A stretch of DNA of 64,000 nt from Chara braunii (taxonomy: Eukaryota; Streptophyta; Charophyceae; Charales; Characeae). The stretch spans positions 3,950,290 through 4,014,289 of the forward strand of contig BFEA01000004.1 in NCBI GenBank assembly GCA_003427395.1, given 5' to 3'. The translations under genes were made by a program, and so were the position numbers. Under the pieces are notes generated by a model. It did no database searches, had not been told where the DNA came from, and saw only the letters and a list, made by a program, of their open reading frames with translations. Positions 44,971 to 56,440 of this stretch are shown here, piece after piece (position 1 is the stretch's first letter; every line of letters starts with the position of its first letter).

Positions 44971-45180
44971 ATATATATGTACATAAAAACACCGAAACAC
45001 ACACACACGAACAAACATACACACAAACAAACACACACACACACACTGACTCTCTCTCTTTGAAGCGGAAAGAGAGAGAGAGAGAGAGAATCATTGTGTG
45101 TAAATAAAAAAGTGAACACCAAACAACACACACTAAATGACATGCGCACGCACACGCACACTCATACGCCTACGCACACG

Positions 45181-45358
45181 TGTGAAATCCTAGTGTAAAA
45201 ATACCAATAATATTCGCGGATGGGGTCTTTGATTTAGTTAGATGCAAATTTCCCTGTTTATTAGCTTTTTGTATATAATATTTTACTACTTGTTCTAACG
45301 TTCTATCTGCAGCTTGGAGTTCATTTACTCTGTAGTGATTCACATCTGCTAAGATTAG
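45181..45358 (-). pseudogene. chlB: Plastid chlB fragment inserted in nuclear DNA
   Basis: The minus strand reads [20 protein letters not shown], then [17 protein letters not shown], then [11 protein letters not shown], matching an internal segment of ChlB, the B subunit of light-independent protochlorophyllide reductase (DPOR). About 58 codons remain of a protein of roughly 510, with no start or stop of its own. Composition turns sharply AT-rich at both edges; the right-hand sequence is nuclear microsatellite. ChlB is plastid-encoded in algae and non-flowering plants, so this is a nuclear plastid insert (NUPT). It cannot work as a gene here. Confidence 0.8.
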
Positions 45359-45559
45359 AATATAGTAGAATAGAGATATATTAGAATANCAATAGATATA
45401 TCTATTAGAATATAAATAATTAGAATATATATTTATCTTATAACACAAGCAATATATTGATTGTATATTTTTTTTATTGCATATTCATATTATATGATCT
45501 CATATATAATAGTAGAATATCTTACTAAATAGAAAAAAATAATACATAATAAATAGAAT
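45359..45559. other. AT-rich spacer of the plastid insert
   Basis: Very AT-rich (TATTAGAATATAAATAATTA-like words), like plastid intergenic DNA, with one unresolved base at 45389. It joins the chlB and ndhD pieces. Confidence 0.5.
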
Positions 45560-45638
45560 ATTGGTATTAAATGGGCTTTAGGTGTGGATGGACTTTCTAT
45601 GGGACTTGTTTTATTGACAGGTTTAGTTACTACATTAG
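45560..45638 (+). pseudogene. ndhD: Plastid ndhD fragment inserted in nuclear DNA
   Basis: The plus strand reads [20 protein letters not shown], then GLVTTL, matching the conserved LG(V/I)DGLS.G..LLTG..TTL segment of NdhD, a membrane subunit of the plastid NAD(P)H dehydrogenase. Only 26 codons are present; an in-frame stop lies just upstream and GC-richer nuclear sequence begins at about 45640. Its pairing with chlB in opposite orientation suggests joined or rearranged plastid pieces. Confidence 0.7.
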
Positions 45639-45639
45639 T

Positions 45640-48600
45640 GGACGAACACGAAGGTGCGAGACAACTCCAAACTTGCAAGCGAACGCCGACGATGAAAAAT
45701 TATGCAGGATAACCACGGAACACACACGAAGCAACACGCAGACACACATACACGCTTGCTACAGAACGACTATGGCGTGGGGGTTAATGGCACGACGACA
45801 ATGCCACAGCCAGTGGTGGTGAACAGGGGGGGGGCAGCGAACAGGCAGACAAGCTGACGGTGGCTATGTGACCACGTGAACGAAACCCTAGAAGACCGAT
45901 AGGGACTATCAATGTGAGAGAGTGTTTTCACAATCATATGTAAAAAAAAAAAAAATAATAATAATAATAATAATAAAAAATTACAAACTAAATAACGAAA
46001 ATGAAAAAAGAAAACACCAAGCGAAAATCTTTGTCAAATTTTGGGTGAAGGTATTCCGTTCCCGCTACTGTAGGAAATAATGAAAAACTGGTAGTCGGCC
46101 ACGTACTGGACCAGGCTGACCGTTTCAAAGGCCCTGACCTCAATCTGTCGTCGACTGCCTCTGTGGCTTGGACCAGACGTCCCGCACCTTAGAACTTTGG
46201 GAGCATGATTGGAATGGTTGACGACCTGCCTGAAAACCCGACCCGAACTCATTGCGCCGATGGTTTTCGAATGCCGGGGGGAGTGGCGGTTTAAACTTAC
46301 GACCTGGCTAGACTGCAGAAACCTTGTTAGGAATGCATTTTCAAAGCGTATTTGTGATCGCGCCCAATTAACTCTTATCCCTTTCCAGAAAGGCGGCTGG
46401 TTGTGACGTCAACATCTTCAAACTGCCAAGAAGGAACTTTATCAAGCTTTTGTTATTTCATGGGGAAGTCGAGGTCTGACAATGTTGCCTCCACTTTGCA
46501 CCTAAACATCTTTTTGTGAAGGTAATTTCAGTAGAGTCACAAAAATGATTTATAAATGCATTATAGGGCAAGATACAGTTTGCAATTGCACTTGGGGCAC
46601 CCTTAGTGGCCAGAATGTTGGGTTGTATACATTATCCGAACTGCAATTTGAAATTGTATTTTGGCTCATAGTGCAATTAAAACTAATTTTTGTGACTCCC
46701 ATATAGTTTCCTTCTCTTTTTTGTTTGCCAGAAAATGGATTATGGGTCGCAGTGAACATGATTGAAATACATGTTTGTATGATGCGAATTCCGATACTGA
46801 GCACCAAACTAACTACAAAAGTTATTGTAGCTCAAAGTACTGTCATTCGTATAACCTTGATAGCACAACAATCCATTGTAAAAAACAACATTCAGAATCC
46901 AATGACATACTATAGTCTCGTACTACTAGATTGCAGACGGACAACTCTGTTGTACTAAACTCAAAGGCGGTGGGGGAAGTATGCCAGAAAACTATGAAAG
47001 GGGTTGAAAAAGGAATGAAGGACCTAAGTTTGTCAAGTCATGAGAAACTAAATGATAATTTCTTCTTAGTTCTCCACTTTCATCTCCCTATTCCCATCCC
47101 ACTTAATTGAATCCAACTTGCCTCATCCACTTTCCCCTAAACAACTGCCATTGAATTGTTAACTACGCCGATGTATTTCATACTTTTAAAGAAAAAAAAT
47201 AATTATTTATTTTATCTAGTCTGGTTATGTGGTGATGACAGTTTGTATTTGTTGCTTTATGGTATCGGTGCATTTCAAACCATAAAGTCTAAACTCTTTC
47301 CAATTCATAGGTACATCTTGTCCTTCATAGAGCCTACAATATTGCTCTCGTACAAATTATGAACATGTTTTGTGTAAACATGTGGGGTTGAACTAGTAGT
47401 CAGATTGCGCACAATAGTTTCCTCAAACCCCAAGGTTATGAGGGAGATGTACCTAGTTGATTCCACATCCCGTCCCACCATTTTCAGAGCCCGATTGCGA
47501 CAGGACATTGCAGAAAAATATGTTCTATTATTTTTGGTATATTCCGAGCTTGAAATGTTTTTGCACAAAACTTACACCAAGGTATTACAATTCATTTTTG
47601 TTCTATATTAGTTTTGTTAATAATCTTATCCTTAATTGGTAAACAACGATGTTCCACTTGCCCTTGCAATAAAGCAATATTACCAAGTTTTATTTTGATT
47701 GTGATTAACCATTTTATTCGGTGGAGTTGTTCCTTACTAACATCACGCTGACACAACCCTCGAACCCTCATTCTATCCGTCAAAATAATCTAAGGTTTAA
47801 GCATCCAGTATGCCGGTTTCTCCATGAGAGTAGTTAATGATCTAGTACCCAACCTTCGCTTTCCAATTGGATTAATCCAGATCCAGTTAGTTGAGTCCAA
47901 GGCCAAATTCTCCATCGAGATGGTACGAATGAAGGCCAATCACCGGTCTGTGAGTTTTACGACTCAGATTTTGAAACTTTGATGGAGTTCAAACTATTTA
48001 TTGTCCTCAAAATGAAATTTTCAAAGTTTATTTTGATATAAATTGGACAAATTGATAAATATTTCCTTATCCTGATGCATTTCAACTATATTGTCAATCT
48101 AGGTTGGGTAGTCTGTAATGACTACTCAATCAATAATCCTCAAAGTAGACCACTCTCTTGAAAACCTGATCGGTTATCGAGGAACCATTTTCAATTATAG
48201 TTGAGGCCGAACATGAATAACAACAAAGAGATGGTTCAATAGTTGTTGACAAACACCAATCATTTACTTCTTTGAACCATGTGTTCCAACTTGTTGCACC
48301 CAACCTCACGACCTGCACGAGATGCTTATTACAATGAGTGTAGGTATGTAATGTAAGATATTAGTTGTGCTAAGGATTTAAGGAATATGGGGATTGGACT
48401 ATTGTGTCGCAGCTTTGATATCTATTGTCAAGGTCCCCAAAACAAAATAGACGTAAACCAATTATGTAAGATTTGCAGGCAATGACGAGGGCTAGGCGTG
48501 CTCGAGTTTGAGCCTATCTCGAGCACCGATTCCCAAGATGATGGACTTATGGAAGACAGTGGCGCCTATGAGACTCGCCTAGCTCAAAGTTGAACGTTGT

Positions 48601-48785
48601 TGTGCATTCGCCCATTTTTTTGCAGATCGCATAAGTCGAATATATAATGATGATCGTGGCAGTATCACGTTTAATTTTGTGCAACTCGCATCTGACTCTC
48701 AGTAGCCAAAACGATGAGCATGTATATGGTCCGATCAGAGAGTGTGGGGCCATGCATGTTGGGACATTTGTTTATTAAACCACCA
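45640..48785. other. No gene recognised
   Basis: Contains an (ATA)n run at about 45955-45977 and otherwise unique-looking AT-rich sequence. Open frames are under 90 aa and unrecognised. Confidence 0.5.
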
Positions 48786-48787
48786 AT

Positions 48788-48862
48788 CCCCCTGATGTCA
48801 GAAACCTCCGACGTACCGGTAGTCCGCCTGATGTCAGAAACCTCAGGGGTACCGGTAGTATA
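48788..48862. repeat. 38-bp tandem duplication with ACCGGTAG
   Basis: CTGATGTCAGAAACCTC followed by GTACCGGTAGT begins at about 48791 and 48829. Confidence 0.75.
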
Positions 48863-49372
48863 GAGTGGAAAACCGGTCGGGCATGAAAAAATAGAATTTG
48901 CAAAAATGCACCAAATCGGCACGACGAATATTTGATGTTCAAAATAATTTTATTTTATTTTTCGATACTTATCCCTGAAAGAACACAACATAATCTATGA
49001 ACCCTCAAATTTGCAGACGTTTTGATGAATTCTTTTGAGCACAAAAAATCGACAAAATTGCCGCTTGCAAATGGCGAGATTCGAACTACCGGTGACGAAC
49101 AGTGGTCGTCGCCTCTCCGTATAACTCGGCCCTAGCTCACCGGGCCGTGGGGTTTCGGCTGGCGGGGGGACAGGTGGTTTAAACAGACGTCCGACGATTT
49201 CGCGAATTAACAGTATGGTAGAATCTCGTATAGCAGTTTGAGCTAGAGAAAGATTACAATTTTTCCGCACGCACTGAGTGCAAGCGTGCAAAGACCAACA
49301 TTGTTGTGCCACCGTCAAGGTTGGCTATCATTGATTTTGGTCTTTGCACACATGCACTTTGTGGGCAATGAA

Positions 49373-49738
49373 TGCCTTCATTCGAGGTACCGTTGATTAG
49401 CTTGAAGCGACATTTGGATCCTCTATAGAACAAAGTTCGTAGTGCAACTCGATTTGAGTACTTTTTGCGTTCAATGAGAATCCCTTACGACCGCAAGAAG
49501 GCGTACGTGAACGACGTCCGACACAAGAAAGAAGTTGAAGTTTCACCAGCTGAAAATAATGAGATTGTTAGATTGACCCAAGCACATTCCAAAGGTCATT
49601 TATAGGATTTTGCGTCTGCTAAGCTCGAACTTGGCCCTAGCCTTATTTGTTGTGACATTGGACTTTCAAACTACAAATACGGGAATCGAGGACAGTTGGT
49701 GAAGAAAGAGTTGCAAAGTATGGTTGAAGAAAACTGAG
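49373..49738 (+). pseudogene. Broken ORF, unidentified
   Basis: One plus-strand frame reads coding-like for about 120 codons with two in-frame stops: FEVPLISLKRHLDPL stop, NKVRSATRFEYFLRSMRIPY, DRKKAYVNDVRHKKEVEVSP then AENNEIVRLTQAHSKGHL stop, DFASAKLELGPSLICCDIGL and GQLVKKELQSMVEEN stop. The uniform frame on both sides of each stop argues for a decayed gene or element protein. Family not recognised. Confidence 0.35.
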
Positions 49739-49950
49739 GGGTTGAGGGTCTTGGAAGACAAACCCCTTTCGATTTGCAGCTGGTTTTTGGCATGAGCACA
49801 ACAACCGAACCAAAGAGGTGCCGCCGGGTTCTTTTTTTTTTATTTCATAGTTTTTTATTTTATCAGTATTCTATTAATTTATTTCTTTTATTAAGTGAAA
49901 TTTATTTTTTGGACTGGGCCCGTTACCAGTTTCGGAACCGGCGGTGGTGC

Positions 49951-50075
49951 CCAAAAACTTAGCTTAATTGGTACGCCCATAAATAATTGAAACACATACC
50001 TTAGTTCGGATTCAGATGATGAAACTTGAAGAGTATAACCAAATGTATTAATTTGTCCAGACCAGGATGGTACCA
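49951..50075 (+). mobile_element. tRNA-derived SINE, family 1, copy 3
   Basis: TTAGCTTAATTGGTACGCCC (about 49959) and the decayed B-box TAGTTCGGATTC (about 50003) at the same spacing as copies 1, 2 and 4. The tail is diverged. Confidence 0.6.
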
Positions 50076-50100
50076 GTCTTACGTCCATAGGCAGTGCCAA

Positions 50101-50252
50101 CCGGGCTTAGCTCAGTTGATAGACCCATAAATTGTTGAAATACAGATCTTAGTTCGAAAATCATAAGAGACAGATAAGTGAAGTACTGCAATTATTAATT
50201 ACCTGAGACCGTTCAGCTTGCTGATGATATCTCAGAGTTAGGGTACGAGATT
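50101..50252 (+). mobile_element. tRNA-derived SINE, family 1, copy 4
   Basis: GGGCTTAGCTCAGTTGATAG (50103) matches a tRNA A-box; TAGTTCGAAAAT (about 50150) is the B-box remnant. The tail AATTACCTGAGACCGTTCAG then GATGATATCTCAGAG aligns with the tails of copies 1 and 2. It follows copy 3 within 50 bp. Confidence 0.7.
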
Positions 50253-50514
50253 TGGTTATTTAGGACATCTTTTAACATTGGAATGATACAGAGAAGATAA
50301 ACATGACCCGTGCATGAGGATATCACGTATAAATGAGGAGGAAGTTTATTTTTATTTTTTTTCTAGTGCCTTGTTGATATGGATTGCATTTAATCATTGA
50401 GGCTTGCTCTTGTTGAAGTCGTATTGCTACCCAGGGCAATTGCAGTGCTATATGTGGTGATTGCCTTGTTGTTTATGCTCACGATTTTTATTTTGATGTC
50501 GGGCTTCAACATAA

Positions 50515-50815
50515 CCTGCGTAGCACGACGAACGTGTCCGTGCCCCTTCATGTTCTCGCGAATGTGTTCGCGCGAACAACTCGCGAACATGTTCGGGCGA
50601 ACATAATTTTTTTTCGTAAAAAAAAACAAAAACAAAATATTTTATTTTTTAGTTTGTGATTTTTAACTCATGATTGGCTACGAATTTGAACATAACTCCA
50701 AGGCAAAATTTTGTTTATGTTTTTTTTTTAATGTTTTTTATGTTCGCGTTCGGAGGGTTTAAGGCGCTTGTTCGCGTTCGCCTCCGAACGCGAACACGGT
50801 CCTACATAGAACATA
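50515..50815. mobile_element. Shortened relative of hAT-like MITE family E
   Basis: Palindromic TTCGCGAACA-type words at both ends (50530-50602 and 50741-50808) surround a T/A-rich middle containing CGAATTTGAACATAACTCCA AGGC, comparable to the AATTTGGATGTAA..AGGCAAA block of the full elements. It lacks the two 40-bp motifs and the CAGGGT ends. Confidence 0.35.
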
Positions 50816-50844
50816 ACTTGTCGAACGTAGAAAAAAATGTAGTT

Positions 50845-51118
50845 TTGTCGCTCCGGCCATGTGCGCCAATGATACCTCTTGAGAGAACCCCTACGACAAC
50901 ATAGGGTCACGCGAGGTACAACTTACCTATAGCCAATCTACTGTTACCACTCTTAGGTAGGTGTATCCCCACTTAGCTACCGAGCCATATAGGAAGGCCT
51001 ATTTTTACACAAGATGCAGAGGTGGCCCAACCACATGTGTTTCTCGTTCGCTATAGTATATGGGGTACGAGCGATTAACGCCTAAATCGAACCCATCCGT
51101 GAACCGACACATGGGGCG
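50845..51118 (-). mobile_element. SINE-like repeat, family 2, copy 2 (inverted)
   Basis: The minus strand reads GGGTTCGATTTAGGCGTTAA (about 51110-51090), GGCTCGGTAGCTAAGTGGGG (about 50994), ACACCTACCTAAGAGTGG and GGTAAGTTGTACCTCGCG, in the same order as the copies at 39298 and 60590. Confidence 0.55.
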
Positions 51119-51611
51119 CTGATCTTTTAATTGTGATCCTACGCCGATTGACTAAGACGAGTTGTCTCACTATACGATACTTCTTTTAGAAAACTTAAGC
51201 TTTTGTGTAATTCACACCCAGTCCCTTTTTTAACTCGGCCCATAACTCTTCGGTTCATGAACAAGTAGGCGTCGTGTATGAGCCTTCAAATAATTAGCAT
51301 GGCGACGTATGCCTCATCATAGCGACTAGTCATGCATATATACATGTGCAGTTTGAATGATGGTGTACTATTTGGTACTCATAATCGTGCGAACCCCTAA
51401 AAAAAAACGGGTTCGCATTTGACACTGCATGTTGAGGGGTCAATCCCTTATTGAGCGCAAAAACAAACCAAACACTCTGCACCCTGTTGTGCCCGAAGTG
51501 GGACAAGGTTAGGCGACGATGAGAGCATAACAGAATTAAATTGGTGGCGAATTGTCTGGCGCACTAAAAATATCACACTTACCCTTCTACCCGGTACTCT
51601 ATCGTTCCACC

Positions 51612-52196
51612 CAGGGTCACCAGCCCGTACGTACGGAGGTCCCCGAACCGACCTCCGTACGTATGGGCTTTCGGGGTCCAAACACGATGGCGTTCGGCCC
51701 CCGCCAAATTTCGGGGCTTAAAAATAAGTTTGTTTTTGAATTTTTTTTGCGACTGCTCTATGATGTGAGGTATATGCCTATAAATTTTGAATTCATTTTG
51801 ATAAGTCAAAAACAAATTCAAGATCGCCAAAGAGGGCGGTGTCAAAACGTGCTCGCCCACTCACTTTTTCATTTTTTTTTTAATTTTTTTTTACTTTTTG
51901 TTTTCACTTTATTGCAGGGCTTTAAAAAAAAAAGTTATTTTTTATTTTATTTTTCATGAATTTTGTCGTACGTGAAGTACATATCTGTAAATTTTCAGGG
52001 CATTTGGTCGTGTCCAAAAACAATGAAAAGTCGACAAAGCTGGCGGTGTTGAAAACATGCTCGCTCACTCACTATTTTTTTTTTTTTTTTTAAGTTTTAT
52101 TTTTTGTATTTTATTTTGTATTTTAAATTCGGTAAGGAATTTGGATGTAATCATCAAGCAAATATTGTTTATTGTATTTTTTTTCATAACATATCN

Positions 52197-52281
<85 letters not shown>

Positions 52282-52381
52282 CTGCGTTTGGTTCGAACGG
52301 TCGAACGCATCCCCAAAGGGTCCCGCACGTTCGGGTGGTCGGGTTCGGGAGTTCGGCCTGTCTCGAAGGCTGGTTACCCTG
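51612..52381 (+). mobile_element. hAT-like MITE, family E, complete copy with 8-bp target duplication
   Basis: Termini CAGGGTCACCAGC (51612) and, reversed, CAGGGTAACCAGC (52381). GTTCCACC stands directly outside both ends (51604-51611 and 52382-52389), a perfect 8-bp duplication. hAT elements are known for 8-bp duplications and CAGGG-type ends. Interior in order: CCGTACGTACGGAGGTCCCC with its inverted partner GACCTCCGTACGTATGGG, two motifs (CGCCAAAGAGGGCGGTGTCA at 51825 and the variant at 52031), GGAATTTGGATGTAATCATC, a poly-T of about 84 (52197-52280), and GTTCGGG-rich right end. 770 bp and no transposase, so non-autonomous. Confidence 0.85.
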
Positions 52382-53297
52382 GTTCCACCAAAATAATTTA
52401 AAAAACATATTGAAGGAAATTTTATTTTTCTCTCGACTGAACTCACTCAATCCTCGCACATGGTCAATCATGTTACGAGAGTATAAATAATATAACAATT
52501 TTGGGTCATTGGACATGAGACGATCACTCTCACAATCACAGTATGACTCCCTTCCAATTTGCAAGCGTCCGCCCAAAAAGTTAAATCCCGAATTCGAATT
52601 TCATTTTATACTTGTTGTAACACAAAAGTTCAACACCGGCAAACCATACACAAAAGGGCTTCGACTTTTATCGCTCTATGCACTCACACCCCTTGACTTA
52701 TTCGCACAAGCCTCACCCTTTGTCCAACCTTCCCATAAAAGAAAACACTTGATTCTTTTTAAATAATCATTTAAATAAAATCCGCATTAAAACTCAATAA
52801 AACAAATAAACCCACATGGGCTACGACCTTATGTTAGTCGAGAGAGCGGCTTAAAGTTGGGTCGTAAACGGACCTGCCATTGAATGATAACAAATTTAGT
52901 TGATCCTTGTAGGATTCGAATGAAATTAATCAAGCCTTGAATCGAATCGAAAGAGAGGGACATGCAATACAACACAAACCAATACCCAAACTACACTTAA
53001 GTGTATGTAGGATAAACCCTATACCACAACGTATCCCTACTTTCTTTAAGCTAATTTAAACCCATCTTTGACCATCACAAAAAAATAGTGGAAGTGGATT
53101 GTCAAAATTTTGATTAAAAAAAATAATATAACTCCTCAAATGTAAGAAACTTTTGTGTGCGTTTCCCTTAGAGAAAGTGGTTTCCCATACAACGAAGGAA
53201 AACACTCTTACTAAATTTCTTAAGTTGTTTTCACAAAGAAATTTTTTGACCCTTTGGATGATTAAACCTTATTCTTACCTTATACATGACATAAAGT

Positions 53298-54085
53298 TGG
53301 ATCATTTATCTTAGAAATAATGTTTGACTTTGCCTAGGTTGCACAACTAGGTCTCTGTTCCTTGGGCATACGACGAAATCATTCATCTTAGAAACAATGT
53401 CTAGTCAATCTTAAACTGTTTAATAAATAGTTTTTTAATATTTTTCTGTACTTCGTCTTTATTGTGGATATAATACGAAGTCATTCATCTTATAAACTAT
53501 GCTCAGTCTGAGAAGTTACCTACAGTTATATTCTTAATTAATACTCTTCTTTGTATGAAGGCTATAGTTAGATCATTTATCTTAAAGATAACATCTAACA
53601 AACCATGTTTATACATATATATATATATAATATAGACAGTCCGAAAAAATTTACTACCCGTTTATATAAGGTGAATGACTTTAGCCTTAGTTCATCTTAG
53701 AGGCACTACTTAGTTTTTTTTGTCTAAAACTTACTACTTAGTTTTTTTTTGTTAGAACCTTACTCATAAAAAACATACAAATCTTGAGTAATTCATTTTA
53801 GAAACAATGCTCAACTTTTTTTTCAATACATACAAAAACTATGGGTCATTCATCTTATAAACAATGCACAAAGTCTGTTAAGAAACCAATCATAATAAAA
53901 CATGTGGTCAGACCAATCATCGTAATAACATTGCATGACTTATAAAAATCATTTAGGCAAACTTCAAAGAAAAAACAATCAATCCATTCATCTTAGAAAT
54001 AATATCAGGTTGTGAAGGAAGAAAAAAAAAAGTCAAAAAATATATATCAATCATGTCATTTATTTTATAAACAATGCATTGTACT
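53298..54085. repeat. Decayed tandem array of TCATTCATCTTAGAAACAAT
   Basis: About ten degenerate copies of the word start near 53301, 53380, 53481, 53571, 53691, 53791, 53847, 53913, 53983 and 54055. Spacing is 56-120 bp with diverged spacers. There is no exact direct repeat or constant spacer, so it is not a CRISPR array. Confidence 0.6.
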
Positions 54086-54089
54086 TTTA

Positions 54090-55185
54090 TAAAACAGAAA
54101 TAAACGAAGTCTGACCTTGTTTATGAACTAGTTAGTCTCAAGCAAAACCACGTTCCTCCCACATTCCTTCAATTCGTTTCCTTTTTGTTTGACTTCAGAT
54201 GGGTAAATTTAAAATTCACATACTATTTCTTTAACTTTAGTATGATTAAGTTTTGAATGAAAGCAAAAATAGGGACTCGGATATACCACTCAATCAAACT
54301 AGAAAGACATAAAATTTATAGGAATAAAGGGCGCACAAATTCGGGTTACCTCTTGTTGGCCGCCTTCCTCTCATAACCTTGAGATTAGATTTAGAGTAAG
54401 AAGGGAAGAGAGAAAAATTGTTTAGTCACTCAAGTCACAAGGAAGATGCCTCAGACTCACATAAGAAGGCGTTGGTGTCTTTATACGTCTGAGGGCTCCA
54501 CAATGGTGGTCAAACTCTAAATAATCATCAACGTTAACCACCCGAAATACCGCCACAATCTCAAATTATAAAGTAGTATCAACAATACCCCCGCAATATA
54601 CACCAACAGAACCATAAAAGTGTAGTAACCAAACAACATCAGAGGAAGATACATCAACCATGCTGCATGAGTTTCATAATGGTCTCAACAACCTCAGTTA
54701 CAGTCTCAACTTCAGTAGCAACTGCAATCCATGTAACTCACTGCCAACAATAGAAAAATCACATATGATTTTTTATAGCAATTCACAACGCTAGCATTTG
54801 AAGATCATATAATGGTCCCAAGTAGCAGAAGTAGTGGGTTGTAATAGCCCACTAATGACCACAACTTTGCATCTAACAGATTGTGGTCATAACACACGGA
54901 CCAGTTCCACTCTATCTACTGCGAAAAATAGTTTCAATCTATTATGAAGGCAACAACGTTTCAAAATGGTCGTGGTAATATGCTTCCTCAATAACAACCT
55001 TGGTGTGACGAACACAAGAACACCCTCTAAAAGAACAACACCCAACTTGAGTTGAAAAACACAACAACAATATTTGTTGAAATATAGCAACTTGCTTGAG
55101 CCTGAGTAAACAACAGTTACAGGAGTCTTCGAACATTACAACTCACAGATCGCGAAAGAGCACCTAGTCTTTCGATCCTTGTTGT
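54090..55185. other. No gene recognised
   Basis: AT-rich; 54540-55100 is rich in CAACA/ACAAC words on the plus strand (..AACAACACC, CACAACAACAAT). No frame above 70 aa with recognisable content. Confidence 0.4.
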
Positions 55186-55189
55186 GTCT

Positions 55190-56440
55190 GCACCTGGAGA
55201 GTTTTCTCATGTAGCGTAGTCGTGCACTAATACCAAGACGAAGACGATAATTGCGAGCAACGATGTGAATGGTGGGACAACTTCAGGTAAGCTTCAATGC
55301 TCTCCTCTTATATCACTCTCTGGCCATAAACGAATAGTACTTTCGTGGACACTACTTTTTTTTATATCGTCGTCAACGTGGTCGGGTTCATTCGAAGTCA
55401 GCGGTAATCGATCGACAGGGAGAAGATCACTAACGGGATGGGCCACAACTTCATGGGAATGGGATAATGAGCAGGATGACAAGGAACGCCTCGATGGTTA
55501 TGACCACAATGCACGCACGAGAACCACCTAGCACACCGTCGAGACGAGAACCAAGATGAGTATGGTGATCACGAACACAATTGCGATCATGATTAAGCCC
55601 GATTTCGACCATGATGACAACTATAACGACCTCAATGATGAGTGAAGGCGTGCGTATATGAGCCTCGCTTCATTACTCTCCAAATGTGCAAAATAAGAAT
55701 GATTTTTTTTCTAAAACATGAAAAAGATACGTATCGAATCTCCTCGTCTACTGAATGCAGGTTCATGGGATTGTCTCTTACCATTTTTCCTTGACTTACA
55801 AAATGTTGTCTCATCATTTCCTTCGTCCACGTCATCACGCATTTCCTTCCTCTTCGTTCGATGCACCCAACCACTAGCGTTGTCTCGATATTTGTTCTGT
55901 AAACAAACAAAGCGCACAACAGTGTATGAGTGGCTAGTTGTCACGTCAGGTAAGTGCCTTCACCCTCTTCCCCTCAATCTTCTTTCCTCTTCTATCCGAC
56001 TTGAACACAATGGCAGCTAGGACAAGTGGCACAACCTTGCTAATGAACACGATGGTCAGCACGATGTCCAAGACGATCCTATAACAGTTCGGGCGACAAG
56101 CATTATGATGGAGATGAGCACAACGTTGACACGAGAAACAATGCCAACATAGTGAATGAGGTGCATTCTAGAATCGTGTTGAAGATCGGGTCGAGGACGA
56201 CGATCAAGATAGCCACGACTACCGCCAATACTACTGCTACGAACGCAAAGCCAAGATCCCGATAGCGATCAGGATATCAAAGAAGACCAACTCGATGAGG
56301 AAACACCGCTGTCAGTGTGACCATGGAGATGAAACTCGACATCAGAATAAGGATCAATACGTGCAACACTGAGAATACGACGAATATGAAGAATAACACG
56401 ACAATGAGGACCTCAAGTATGACCTATAACTCGTTGCCAT
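55190..56440 (+). repeat. Degenerate GAYRAY-rich repeat region, forward
   Basis: Plus strand full of GACGAC/GATCAAGA/ACAATG triplet-like words that would read Asp/Asn/His-rich, broken by stops. Two related blocks, each with a TCAGGTAAG word (55287 and 55946). At 55650-55710 the reverse strand carries the CATTCTTATTTTGCACATTT word of the MITE at 23175. Related in inverse orientation to 59400-60410. Confidence 0.4.

Noticed and set aside
52065-52576. Poly-Lys and poly-Phe frames
   Set aside because: Translation of an 84-base T homopolymer.
53298-54085. CRISPR array
   Set aside because: Repeats are degenerate and unevenly spaced, and the DNA is eukaryotic.
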